Assembly (NCBI GenBank): GCA_003550325.1
Contig: QKWP01000252.1
Span: forward strand, 168,226-232,225
DNA: 64,000 nucleotides
Direction of reading: 5' to 3'
Source: Gigaspora rosea
Taxonomy: Eukaryota > Glomeromycota > Glomeromycetes > Diversisporales > Gigasporaceae
Shown: positions 35,301-45,760 of the stretch, piece after piece
How the letters are laid out: each line of letters starts with the position of its first letter
How positions within the stretch are numbered: position 1 is the stretch's first letter
Translations under genes and position numbers: made by a program
The notes under the pieces: generated by a model
What the model was told of the DNA's origin: nothing
Databases searched by the model: none
The model's input: the letters and a program-made list of their open reading frames with translations, nothing else

Positions 35301-35769
35301 TAGGGTCGAGACCCGAAACCTTTTTAGCTAAATCTGAATGTTTCGGATTTCGGATCATAAGTTTTGAACCTCATCCGAAACCCGAACCCAAAACAATATT
35401 CGAAACCTACCCGAAACACTGAAAATCTATCAGAAACCCAAAAAACCTTATCGAAACCCTTTCAAAATTTAAACTACTAAAATTTTAAATTTTGTGTAGT
35501 ATTCATAATTAGGTGCATCATTTATGATGGACTTATGGAAATTTTATCAAAGAAACAGATAATAATCAATTTGTAGAAGATTTAGATAATGAAGATGTGT
35601 TGAATGATTTTATTAAAGATTTAAAGTTGAAGAAGGTTATAATCCAAGTGAAATGGCACAAAAACGTTTTGATGATATTGGCCACTCATTTGGTTTTTTT
35701 GATTTCACATTAACCAAAACAGTGTCTGGGCTAGAGTTAGATTAGGACAATAACTAAAAGATTCCTAAC

Positions 35770-36060
35770 TAGTGATTTGAACCGAAAAAAAGTCCTTAAT
35801 CGGTTAACCGAACCGAAATATTTGATGTCAATCGATTGCAACCGGCTAAAATTACTTCACGCTTTATCTTCGGAAATTCTCGGGTCTTTACACAAATTTT
35901 TTCTCGTCTTTTATTTTTATCAATTTCTTTTCGGAAATTTCGCTCACTCCTGATGTAATTTGCATCCTGTCAACCGATTAAGACTTTATTCAACCGGTTA
36001 CCCGAAATTTATCAATTCGGGTCGGTTAAATGATTATAGTCCAACCGGGTCAATTCACTA
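35770..36060. mobile_element. TAGTGATTTGAACCG-family element, copy 1
   Basis: TAGTGATTTGAACCG at the left and CGGGTCAATTCACTA at the right are inverted. Interior blocks (CAACCGGTT, AATCGGTTAACCG, CGGAAATTTCGCTCA) are shared in reverse with 36253-36592. The flanking 8-mers differ, so it may be rearranged. Confidence 0.65.
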
Positions 36061-36252
36061 CTCCGAGCCCAAAATTTCATAAAAAAGACAGTTTCATAAA
36101 AAAATTTTAAGTGAGCGATTTTTAAATAAAATCATAATAGCTTCAATTTTCACATTACACCTGATCTTGCATCCTGATTGGCCAAAGGTTTCGGATTATA
36201 GTTTCAAAGGTTCGGATTTTTTTCAAAAATCCAAAAAATTTCAGATTTAGAC

Positions 36253-36592
36253 TAGTGATTTGAACCGGTTGAGTTATAATAGGCTAACCGATCCGAACCG
36301 AATAAATTTCAGGTAGCCGGTTGAGTAAATGTATAATCGGTTGACCCGTACAACCGGTTGAGAATCGGTAATCGGTTGATAAAATGTAAATGAAATCAAG
36401 AATGAGCAAAACTTCTGAAAAGTTCCGAAAAAAAAGTGAATGAACAGCAAAATCGAAAAAAAAATTCGAGTAAAGGTCTGAGAATTCCCGAAAGTAAAAT
36501 ATGAAGTAATCTTAATCAGTTGCAATCGGTTGACATCAAATATTTCGGTCCAATTAACTGATTAAGATTTTTTTTTCTCTTTTCAATCACCA
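36253..36592. mobile_element. TAGTGATTTGAACCG-family element, copy 2
   Basis: TAGTGATTTGAACCGG at the left pairs imperfectly with TTTTCAATCACCA at the right. The flanks ATTTAGAC (36245-36252) and ATTTAGGC (36593-36600) match 7/8. It is nested within 35301-36647. CGGTTGA repeats occur throughout. The minus-strand frame 36274-36525 is not considered a gene. Confidence 0.75.
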
Positions 36593-36845
36593 ATTTAGGC
36601 CTACACGAAACCAGTTTCGGATAGCTTCTTTTCGGGCTCCAGCTCTAATAAAAGCCCGCTGAATTCGCCTTATTTGTATCTTTAAGTTCACTCAAACTAC
36701 TTCTGTGCTATTCATATCTTATGACCTGCTGAGGGCTCGTATCGCGTTTTTTGAATTTTGTATCTTTATATTTACCTATTAGTTACTACTTGTCCATGCT
36801 TACACCCGTGTACACATCTATTCATATTTTTATCTTCGTTCACCA

Positions 36846-37125
36846 CTCTATGAAAAAAAAATTTCGGAAAAACATGGAAGCTGAACACGGAAACATACGT
36901 AAAAATATGTAAAAAAAATACGTAAAATGTACACTTTCCGCGTTTTTGGACAGGAAAATACACTGTATTTTGAAACACGGAAAAGGGCATTCCGTGTTTT
37001 TAGAAAACACGGAAAATACGGTGTGTTTTCCTGTCCAAAAACACGGAAAGTGTATTTTTTACATATTTTTACGTATGTTTCCGTGTTCAGCTTCCATGTT
37101 TTTCCGAAAATTTTTTTTCATAGGG
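36846..37125. mobile_element. CCCTAT-family fold-back element
   Basis: A 280-bp, nearly full-length palindrome. The outer CTCTATGAAAAAAAAATTTC pairs with AAATTTTTTTTCATAGGG. Then CATGGAAGCTGAACACGG, AAACATACGTAAAAATATG and TTTTTGGACAGGAAAA pair in order. CCA flanks both sides (36843-36845 and 37126-37128). Arms exceed 110 bp, so a transcript would form a long hairpin. The three frames over it are reflections of one another and not genes. It ends about 630 bp upstream of the HMG-box gene. Confidence 0.85.
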
Positions 37126-37686
37126 CCACTACATTGTATTGGCGATTTTGTGTCTGCTGCTCACCCAATTAGACGGTAACCGGTAACGATGGTAACACCA
37201 GTTTAAAAGAAAGTTATTGTTCATGACATTTATCACATGTAATATCACAGTTTATAATGATTTATACTATTTATTCAAAAAGTTTTATTTTAAAATTTTG
37301 GGTGTTGAACATATATGCTATGCGCAAAGAATCGCATTTATGGAATGAACAAGTATTTTCGTGATGGACCATTTTACAGAAATTTAGATGGAATTCCTTT
37401 TATGCGTTGAAATCTTCAGGAAGACAAAGAATATTGTATGCGTGCAGTTTACACGAATACTTTCTAAAAGAAGTAAACTAAGGGTATGAGTTTATTTCTT
37501 GTATAAATAAGAATATTTATTAAATCGATTAAGAGTAATACAAATAAGGAAATCAGCTGATTTTGAATAAAAAATCTGTTGATACCAAATTAGACCAAAT
37601 ATAAGTATAATCTTCATTAAACCTGCAAAATTCTTATCATTGCAGTATTTTATTGTTTACATATATGTATATTAGAAAAATCAAAT
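37126..37686. other. Upstream region of the HMG-box gene
   Basis: AT-rich intergenic DNA without recognisable repeats or frames. Confidence 0.5.
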
Positions 37687-37710
37687 TATAAAAACATCAA
37701 GTTATAAAAG
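37687..37710 (+). promoter_or_regulatory. Candidate TATA elements for the HMG-box gene
   Basis: TATAAAA at 37687-37693 and TATAAAAG at 37703-37710 lie 47-70 bases upstream of the ATG. In DNA this AT-rich, such matches are weak evidence. Confidence 0.3.
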
Positions 37711-37756
37711 GACGGACAGTTTTTCATTAAGAAATAATATAATAAATAAAATTGCC

Positions 37757-38542
37757 ATGAAGAAACACTGCGGCCTTTTGATGTTTGACGTTCCGACACC
37801 ATCATTCATTAAAACTAATAGTAATCCTGGTTCTCAGCTTACTATTGATCATACTACATGTTTGGAGAATAGCAATATTCGCACACAAGATAATTTTATC
37901 TTTACTTCATTCTTGGAGCCCATGAGAGTTAATCCTCAGCGGCCTCATAATAATACGCCAATTACATTGCAACAAGATTATTCAAAAGATAATGAAACTA
38001 TAAAGGTGCCTTTACATCAAGAGAAAAGAATTCGTCGTTCACCAAATTGTTTTCTCTTATATAGACGAGCAAAACAACCGGAAATAACACGTTATTACGG
38101 TAAAGTTTCAAACACAAAAATGTCACGAATATTATCTGATCTTTGGAAAAATGAGCCAAATGAAGTGAGACATTATTGGCAAAATTTAGCCGACAAAAAA
38201 AAAATCGAATATATGCAAGCACCTCCGGAATATTGCTATCCAAACAAAGTTAAAAATTCTAAAAGGAATCGCAAATTGAAGGCCACAGATTCAAATCAAT
38301 TTCGAAATGAATTACCTGAGATACAACCCTATGATATTCCACATCGATTTCCTTCCGAATATATTTTTACAATGGACCCTACAATATTTCCTTGGTCTTA
38401 TGACCATTTTGAAAATACCAACCCCACGGTACTACCATCAATTTTTCCGAAGGATGATATTTATAGCATAATGAATACGCATAACGATAATGCACAACTA
38501 TCATTAACCGAAGCGACTTCTTCAATCACTTACCCTTATTGA
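37757..38542 (+). CDS. HMG-box protein, MATA_HMG type
   Basis: A single-exon gene of 261 codons (ATG at 37757, TGA at 38540), by far the most complex frame in the window. The DNA-binding HMG box spans about residues 91-165. It has a basic entry (KRIRRSPNCFLLYRRAKQP), a second helix (MSRILSDLWKNEPNEVRHYW), and a third (LADKKKIEYMQAPPEY). Two features are typical of the sequence-specific MATA/fungal mating-type subgroup: the S/RPNxFxLYRR start, and a W four residues before the NEP turn. Such boxes bend DNA in the nucleus and usually act as transcription factors; I infer that role here. The segment after the box (YCYPNK) lacks the usual YRPR-like basic end, though a basic patch KNSKRNRKLK follows at 166-175. 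The N-terminal 90 residues and the C-terminal 85 (acidic, Pro/Asn/Thr-rich) show no known domain. The start is favoured because the preceding frame is AT-rich and closed. It does not by itself identify a mating-type locus, since these fungi carry dozens of such genes. Confidence 0.9.
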   Translation: MKKHCGLLMFDVPTPSFIKTNSNPGSQLTIDHTTCLENSNIRTQDNFIFTSFLEPMRVNPQRPHNNTPITLQQDYSKDNETIKVPLHQEKRIRRSPNCFLLYRRAKQPEITRYYGKVSNTKMSRILSDLWKNEPNEVRHYWQNLADKKKIEYMQAPPEYCYPNKVKNSKRNRKLKATDSNQFRNELPEIQPYDIPHRFPSEYIFTMDPTIFPWSYDHFENTNPTVLPSIFPKDDIYSIMNTHNDNAQLSLTEATSSITYPY

Positions 38543-39415
38543 ACAATATCAGTCCTTATTAAGTAATTAATTATTACTTTAAATTTCCGTTCGTATAATA
38601 TTTATCTCTTTCCCCTTATTTTATAAACATATGCAATTTACATTTATTACTTATACAAGATCAATTATGTTCTTAATTATTTATAATTAAGAAACTATAT
38701 TATATGTATGCTTGGAACTTTGCAGCATTATTAAGTTTACATATTTCAACATTTCTGATAAAAAAATCATTATATCGATTTATTTATACTTTTTTTTCAT
38801 CGCTTTTACAAAATAATCGTAGTTATGTTTTATTATTAAAATAGTTAACGTTCATAACATTATATTTCTTCGAAGGAAAAAAACTAATATTAATTCATAT
38901 ATGCTATGGTAGCGATATACACTGTACTCTTCGTAATTCGTGAACTTGAATTAACCGCGTGAAATAATATGTTTTTTTTTTTTTTAAAGAGTCATTCCTA
39001 AATTTTATATTTATAAAATTTATTAAGGAAAATAAAGATATCATTACCTTTTACGTTCGTACAAATAATATATATAGAATGCATTGGAACACATAGTCCA
39101 GTCCATTGGACTGTTTGATAGCTGGACTTATATAATTTAGTTTGGTTAATATTATTCAGTTGCATATTATTGGCGTCACTGCATATACTGAAAATCGTAA
39201 AGTTTATTTGGCAGATCATATAACAACTGCCAAGTACTTATTTGGTAAGCACATTCATAGTAATCTGCTCATGAATTTCTTGTCGAAGTAAAACTGTCAA
39301 ATTTTTTTTTAAAAAAAATGGCAATCTGTCTTATTTCTATTGAAGACAGCCCATATATTCGGGCACAAACCGAGTTTATCCACATTGAAATCTTGATATT
39401 GTCATGCTCAGCAAT
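38543..39415. other. Region downstream of the HMG-box gene
   Basis: AT-rich. There is no AATAAA close to the stop, so the polyadenylation site is not identified. A fragment at 39318-39354 (ATGGCAATCTGTCTTATTTC, GCCCATAT) is one end of the MITE family at 60397-60654, without its partner end. Confidence 0.45.
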
Positions 39416-39419
39416 TCAA

Positions 39420-39612
39420 TAAGATGAAATAAATAAATAAAATAAAGTAAAATAGAATAAATAAAATAAAATAAATAAAATAAAATATAAAATAAAATAA
39501 AATAAAAGAATAAATAAAATAAAATACAAAATATAATAAAAGATAAAATATAAAATAAAATAAAATATAAAATAAAATAAAATATAAAATAAAATAAATA
39601 AAATAAATAAAA
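39420..39612. repeat. AAATA/AAAATAAAAT simple repeat
   Basis: About 190 bp of AAATAAAATAAAATATAAAA units. The 90-residue minus-strand Phe/Leu/Ile-rich frame is a translation of this repeat. Confidence 0.95.
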
Positions 39613-39641
39613 AAGTGATGATAAATGTAATTGTTAGATTG

Positions 39642-39672
39642 AACCCGATAACAAGCATTGTTATACCGGGTT
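39642..39672. repeat. Small hairpin AACCCGATAACAA / TTGTTATACCGGGTT
   Basis: Thirteen-base arms with a 4-base loop (GCAT) and one bulge. Also nearby is the palindrome TATGGTGTTCAACACCATAG (39864-39883). 39690-40560 has no gene seen. Confidence 0.7.
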
Positions 39673-40560
39673 TACTATTCTGCACCACAGGTCCCTATTT
39701 CTCAAAAATGTACTAAGTAAACATGATCGGGTACTCTAAGTAAAAATGTTCAGGACCCCACGAGAACTGAAATCGGGACCTTATATCTAATATACATTCT
39801 ATTATATAAAAAAAACCCCCTAAAATTGCATACTAACCCTAAATTTTATTAATAAAAATTATATATGGTGTTCAACACCATAGGTGCACAATATAATGTT
39901 ATTATATAGCTATCCAAGATATACATATAATAATTTACCATAATATCTGGGTAAAGATTTTCTCGACGGAACGGACCCACCTCTAGTAATGTTTGAATTG
40001 AGGCTAAATTCGATAAAGGTACATTTCAGAATTCTTGTATCACTAATATTATAGTAGAAAAGCATAATCCAAATCGAAAAAAGATTATTGCAGTTTTCAA
40101 AAGGCTGTGATCATGCAAAATTCCAGAATTTTCAGTACCCGTTCCAATCGGAGCTTTAATTTTTTCTATCAGATTTTCCAGTTTTTCGTTATGGACATAT
40201 GGAGAAACTAGTTTAGAGTACCAGAGCTTGTGCTAATGTAAATGGTAATACAAACGAAATTCCAAGTAGTTCCCATGGCCAAGTATACTTTTTTTCACAG
40301 TAAGATTTACCGTCACACATTCCTAGTATACCACCGGCGCCCTTGATGTATCACTGGTTCCAAATTCCTGTAATTTATATTCACTAGATCGTATATTCAT
40401 ATTAAGGTAGCTGCACGACGCAGTCGCGCTAAAACCAATAAGAGTACCTCTTAAAATTTCAGAAATAGAGCTTATTTACATTCTTATATTTTATAATTAA
40501 ACTTCATTTCTTATGGAGTGAAATTATTGTTGCTTCTATCCATTATTTCATACAAACAAA

Positions 40561-40769
40561 ATCCCGACAGGTCATAATCTCGACAATCAAAAATCCCGAC
40601 AAACAAAAAAAAAGCTTTTCTTGAGCAATTTTACTATAAAATCGCCTAAATCAAACCCCAATCTAGGTGCTCACCCTAACCCTAACCTAAGCACTCACCC
40701 TAAACTAACTTAAATAAACTTAATAATTTTGATTTCGGGATTTTTTGTCGGGATTATGACCTGTCGGAT
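40561..40769. mobile_element. TIR element (ATCCCGACAGGTCATAATC ends) with GTTACAC-type core
   Basis: ATCCCGACAGGTCATAATCT pairs with GGATTATGACCTGTCGGAT. The interior on the minus strand is the widespread TTAGGGTTAGGGTGAGCACC, TAAAATTGCTCAAG unit, here lacking the GTTACAC end. Non-coding. Confidence 0.75.
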
Positions 40770-41004
40770 TTTGACCGGCACCCTTATAATTGTACTTAAC
40801 TATACCCGGCTTCTATTATTTTTAACCATACTATTGAATTATATTACGCATAACATGCAGTACACAAGTGTGGGACAAGGTAAAAAAGTTGAAATAAAAT
40901 AAAAATACGATTAAGCTAATTTAGCATATTAAATGCAGTTTTTTTTTTTAAAAAAAAAAAACAACTGACTCATGATAAATAAGTGAATCTACGTCCGTAT
41001 TATT

Positions 41005-41320
41005 GCACCAACAAACACTATATAGGCAACTTAGTTCATAGATAGTTAATCTACAAACAAGATGATTTCAAAGACGGTAAATTCACGGACAAATTCATTT
41101 TGTAGACAATATATTTCACCGACAATTTTTTTATTAATTGCACCAACTTTAATTTAAACTTAACCTTAACGATAAGACTGGAATTAATTTATCTGTGATA
41201 TCGGATGTCGGTGAACTGTTTATGAAACAAATTTAACTGTGAATTTATCGACTGTAAAATAACCTTGCCCGTAAATTAATTCTCTGCGAACTAAGTTGTC
41301 TGTATGTAATTGTTGGTGAG
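41005..41320. repeat. Fold-back element, TTCACCGACAA family, copy 1
   Basis: GCACCAACAAACACTATATA and GGCAACTTAGTTCATAGAT at the left are mirrored at the right by CTAAGTTGTCTGTATGTAAT and TGTTGGTGAG. Internal TTCACCGACAA and GTCGGTGAAC motifs recur. The centre carries CTTAACCTTAACG. Confidence 0.65.
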
Positions 41321-41739
41321 TTGATACTACAAAATCAAATATTAATAAAAATAAATCGAACTTAAGTATCTAGATAAATCGCAATAAATGCAATTTGAAT
41401 CTTAAGGCAGTCTATTGATAGCGATAGAGAATCATAATGTATTCTCACGCAGGGTAACACGAATACCAAATCCCATTTGCTCATACACACTAGCACAACA
41501 CATAAACATGTGAAATCGTAGATTTTAACTCCCAATCAAATGCAAGATTTTGCAAACTCGCCATTCTAGATAGCAGGAAACCATATACTCCGTGATGAAA
41601 CATTACTACGTTCTTGGTAAGTCTAATCGAGATCCTTATATTTAATTATTAATCTATCTTACTTTGTCTATAATTGTTTGTCTTTATTATAGGTCTAATA
41701 CCATACTTTACTCTGCTATTTTCATTACTATAGATGCTG

Positions 41740-41835
41740 GTGAAATTAATTTCACCAATTTTACCAATTAATCCCCAATTTCACCTATAGTGGCGAAATT
41801 ATTTCACTATATTTCACCACATTTCATCATGTATA
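41740..41835. repeat. TTTCACCA fold-back
   Basis: GGTGAAATTAATTTCACCAA and following ATTTCACC/GGCGAAATTATTTCAC units are mutually inverted. Confidence 0.55.
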
Positions 41836-41916
41836 ATGTGTAAATTTAACCTTCTTTAAATGGATTAAATTTCTATATCAATTATTTTCGCTTTATATGG
41901 CACTCTTATTTAAATA

Positions 41917-42362
41917 TGGATTATGTACTGAGAAAAAGGCCCAAATTGACAAACAATAGCTCCTCGGGAAATCAATTTTTATATTGTTAATCTTATAATA
42001 AATTAAGAAAATGCCAACTTTTAAAGAGCTATACTGTAAAATTTTACCGTATTCCTCCGAAAATAAGCACCCCGAAGTAAGCGCCCCCTACAATTCATAT
42101 ATACCCGAAAATAAGCACACTTTATATAATAGAAATAAGCAACTAAATATCAAATCATTCAAATTATTAGTTGAGATTATACCCGAAAATATGCATCTCT
42201 ATAGTAAATAAAGGTGCTTATTTTCGGAGGAATACGGCATTAATACAACCACTTTTGTGGTTTAAGTAAAAAAATGATCCTAAACTTTTTAAATTGATTT
42301 ATGCAAAAAAATTACTTTTGAAAAAATTGTCAATTTGAGCTCTTTTCTCAGCATATAGCCTA
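41917..42362. mobile_element. TA-flanked MITE (relative of 62048-62273), interrupted
   Basis: It aligns along its length with the reverse strand of 62048-62273: GTACTGAGAAAAAGGCCCAA, GGAAATCAATTTTTAT, TAATCTTATAATAAA, AAAGAGCTATACTG, ACTTTTGTGG and AAAAATTGTCAATTTGAGC. The two halves are separated by a foreign 191-bp MITE at 42047-42237 that the other copy lacks. Confidence 0.8.
42047..42237. mobile_element. MITE with CCGTATTCCTCCGAAAATAA ends, nested
   Basis: CCGTATTCCTCCGAAAATAA and TTATTTTCGGAGGAATACGG are perfect inverted ends; GCACC/GGTGC extends the TIR to 25 bp. Repeated 'CCGAAAATAAGCA' lies inside. The plus frame 42011-42211 spans the junction and is not a gene. Confidence 0.88.
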
Positions 42363-42723
42363 TATAAATAATTTTTAGTTTATCAATTAATTAATGTGAA
42401 TAAATTGAACAGCTTATATATTAATTATTGCTCTTCTACAGATTACAATATCACGAATAAATAAATTCAACATTAAATTTTCATGAAATTTAATGATTTA
42501 TTTTAAAATGATGAGTAAACATCATGAATATTTATATGATAAATTAATGTGATTAAAAACCCTAAAAACTTATCCAGATTGAATAAATGTTCTATATGCT
42601 TACGAACTAAATTAACACAAATAAGAGGAAATTAAGCAGTAAATGTTCATAACTTAAAAATAAATATGAATAAAATAAAATTAAATAGTAATACTGTATT
42701 CACGAAATAAAATAACTTATTTT

Positions 42724-42810
42724 AAATATTTAAATTAGTAAATGTCTTTATGCTTGCAAATTAAAATATTTAAATTAATAAATGTCTTTATGCTTGCAAA
42801 TTAAATTATC
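42724..42810. repeat. 42-bp direct tandem duplication
   Basis: AATATTTAAATTAGTAAATG followed by TCTTTATGCTTGCAAATTAA occurs twice in a row. The wider 42400-42930 stretch contains looser related units and no gene. Confidence 0.85.
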
Positions 42811-43195
42811 GTGAATAAAATTAAATCAATGTTTATGGACATTAATAACCTATTTTGAACGCTTAAATAATTATTTTTATGCTCATATGCTAAGTTATCG
42901 CAAATAAAATAAAATTATCACTCTTTTCGATTTAATTTGATCGATGATTTTTGTAATCTTAAGTCTGTGAGTCCGTGAATACAACATAGATCGTCATCTT
43001 AGTTTGTCATATTTTTCGAAACCAATTTATTGATAAAGGGAAATGCATGAATAATTAAATGAATTCATGAAATATGAAAAGTTAAAGTGCTACCGTATTT
43101 CAATTACAGAAATTCATATAATATCATTAAAATTCATTTATCCCAATCACAAACTAACAAATCTATAGAAAGTTTAATTTATTGTAGTTTGGATT

Positions 43196-43655
43196 GGGCC
43201 CGTATTATTTCACCGAAAATCACTTCATCGACACCCCATTTCACTGACAAATTATTCACCGACAAGTTCATTTTACCAACCGTTCATTCACCGAAGCTCA
43301 TTTCACCAACAAGTTTTTTTCTAAAAAGCACACTAACTTTAACACTAATTCTACCAGTGTTGGGCAATATGGACATTTGGACTTATTAAAAATAGTATGG
43401 ACAAATATGGACATAGTAATTTATGGACATGGACATATAGGTTTGGACATAGTCCAAATTTTTTAAAAAATATGGACATATACCAAGTGCCAACACTGAA
43501 TTCTACCCTGACCCTAACGACAATGACCAGGATTACTTTGTCGGTGAAATGAGCTTAGGTGAAATAAACTGTCGGTAAATGTACTTGTCGGTGAATAATT
43601 TGTCGTGAAATGGAGTGTCTATGAAGTGATTGACGGTGAAATGATTGCCACCCGT
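43196..43655. repeat. Fold-back element, TTCACCGACAA family, copy 2
   Basis: ATTATTTCACCGAAAATCAC, TTCATCGACACCCCATTTCA and ACAAATTATTCACCGACAAG at the left pair with CTTGTCGGTGAATAATTTGT, GAAATGGAGTGTCTATGAAG and GTGATTGACGGTGAAATGAT at the right. The centre is occupied by a hAT-like MITE (43355-43498). Frames at 43087-43389 and 43533-43721 read through these arms and are not genes. Confidence 0.8.
43355..43498. mobile_element. hAT-like MITE nested in a fold-back element
   Basis: The ends CAGTGTTGGGCAATATGGAC and GTGCCAACACTG are inverted. There is a perfect 8-bp duplication AATTCTAC at 43347-43354 and 43499-43506. The interior is a repeat of ATGGACAT. 144 bp, non-coding. Confidence 0.93.
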
Positions 43656-45302
43656 TTGGGGTTTGCCGTTTGGATTATATAATATAATAGAAATTATATA
43701 ATATACTAAAATATCTTGCAAAATGAAAAGTTCAGTAAAGCTAATAGATAAGGATCTATCAATAAGACTACTGATGCATGAACATGAGAAAATTGTGCCT
43801 TCGACTCATTTGCGTACGACACATGAACTAATCTAACTCTATTGTATTGTTAGTGTAATATCAAAATTTTTTTATAAAATAGTTAACAAAGTATTTTTTG
43901 TGCTTTTGTCGATATTTCTCGGATATCTTCCAAGTTTAATTATGAGACAAGTACGTTTCTTCATGAGAAGATTATTCTTATTATCCTGACTTATCATTGT
44001 ACTTAGAATATTCAAATATTGATTTACTAGACGAAATACGCATATTTTTATTGTCGACCACGTGGTTAATCGAACGCAAACCTTTCTGAAAAGTGGTAAT
44101 TAACTATCTATTTCTTGTATGAAGAAAAATAATTGTGAAGCCAGTTGTGATATTAATCAGACTTAAAAAATCCTTGGCCAATGCCGACATTCAATGCCAC
44201 TAATAGTTTTTTTTTTAGCTAGCAATACTGATAATTTCTTATGAGATTTAATATACCATAAAATGCTGGCTAAAGTTATCTGGATACTATATAGAGATTC
44301 CAATACTCTGTATAAAGGCACAAAAATGTTTCGGTATAAAATGTAACGTGATCACGCATAGCGTTGGTATTTTTGACAGCGTTTAAAGCAAAATTTGACA
44401 ATAATCCAATATATATATATATATATTGTATTTATAAAGTTATTCTTTAGTAAGCACGCATAGAACATAATTAGTCATTGTTTAGGATCATAAGACCTTT
44501 ACTCTAATAATATCTTAAAGAAGATTCAGACTATTTTAATAATCACTGAAAGCAAAATTATTAACATTAGCTCATCTAATTTTTAGAGCCGTAAATAACT
44601 GAGTAGAAATCGTATATTGGGTATAAGGACTGGTTTGTACACTTGTTTGTTTAATCATTCAAGTATTAAAAAAGGAAACTAATTATTCCGTTCAATAGGT
44701 TCCAACAATTATTATCCAAGATTTTTTTTTTTTGAAATTTTATTGTACTGATTGCATCGATTTTCATATTATACTTGGCCTTCACGGAAGGCAAGGGTCA
44801 TCAACGAAGATTAATATGCCATGCATCTTGTGAAATTATCAGTTTTCCTCGTACTATTTTTTAAAATAATTATATTCGATATATAACTTTTGTTTTGTAC
44901 GTGCATATGAACTTTCTATAAAATTGTATATTTTATTGAATTATGCTTTTTAATTATGTTATATTTAAAACAAATAAGAAAATTGTTCAGTTTTAAAGTT
45001 ATATATTTGTTTTATGTACTTTGAAGTTCTTTTTTGTTTGCTAAAAAAAAATCTTAAGATAACCACATACTGTGCTAATTTTGCTTGCACCCCAAAATTA
45101 AATAGCTTGTCAATTGATTTGTGGTAATAAATTTGATAATAAATTTTATGCAAAGTCCCAATTTTTATTTGTCATTATAATATTATGTATACTTTATACT
45201 AGTTAAAGCTCATGGGTTTGGAGATTGGCTCATTGGTTCAACATAATAAAACTCATTGTTTAAGGGTGGGCTCATTGGTTTGATGCAATGGAATAGTTTT
45301 TT

Positions 45303-45397
45303 TTTGTCAGCGAACAAATTATTTAGAGTATACTCAATGGTTACACGAAGTTTGTCAGCGAACAAATTATTTAGAGTATACTCAATGGTTACACGAA
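45303..45397. repeat. 48-bp tandem duplication
   Basis: TTTGTCAGCGAACAAATTAT followed by TTAGAGTATACTCAATGGTT and ACACGAAG occurs twice back to back. The second copy forms the outer part of the left arm of the adjacent hairpin. Confidence 0.9.
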
Positions 45398-45760
45398 GTT
45401 TTTCAATTTTTTAAATGGCTATAACTTTTTATCTAAGAAGTTTTAAAAAAATCAGACCGGTAACTTTATAGAGCTATATCAGCTCTACATATGTGCCAAA
45501 TATCATTTCAAAATCTCATCAATGTAAAAAGTTTTAGCGATTTGAAAATTGAAATTTTAATATAAATTTATAAATTATATATTATTTCAATTTTCAAATC
45601 GCTAAAACTTTTTACATTGATGAGATTTTGAAATGTTATTTGGCACATATGTAGAGCTGATATAGCTCTATAAAGTTACCAGTCAGATTATTTTAAAACT
45701 TCTTAGATAAAAAGTTATAGCCATTTAAAAATTGAAACACTTCGTGTAACCATTGAGTAT
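45378..45760. repeat. 383-bp near-perfect inverted repeat
   Basis: Arms of about 180 bp pair almost completely: ATACTCAATGGTTACACGAA, AATGGCTATAACTTTTTATC, TAACTTTATAGAGCTATATC, CATTTCAAAATCTCATCAAT and GTAAAAAGTTTTAGCGATTT on the left, with their complements in reverse order on the right. The spacer is short and AT-rich around 45560-45580. Only a handful of mismatches separate the arms, so it is young or gene-converted. Confidence 0.93.

Larger units (their letters stand above)
35301..36647. mobile_element. hAT-like element hosting further insertions
   Basis: The left end TAGGGTCGAGACCCGAAA pairs with the right TTCGGGCTCCAGCTCTA. The flanks ATAAAAAC (35293-35300) and ATAAAAGC (36648-36655) match 7/8. 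Repeated CGAAACCC / GGTTTCGG motifs fill both subterminal regions (35310-35460, 36185-36215, 36608-36640). 35560-35660 has a short acidic, coding-like stretch (QFVEDLDNEDVLNDF) that could be transposase-gene debris. Two GATTTGAACCGG-family elements sit inside. Confidence 0.75.

Noticed and set aside
36772..37179. Three frames near the HMG gene with similar FYVFFLHIFTYVS peptides on both strands
   Set aside because: They are mirror translations of the two arms of the palindrome 36846-37125.
39416..39688. 90-residue minus-strand hydrophobic frame resembling a membrane protein
   Set aside because: It reads through the AAATAAAATAAAAT simple repeat.
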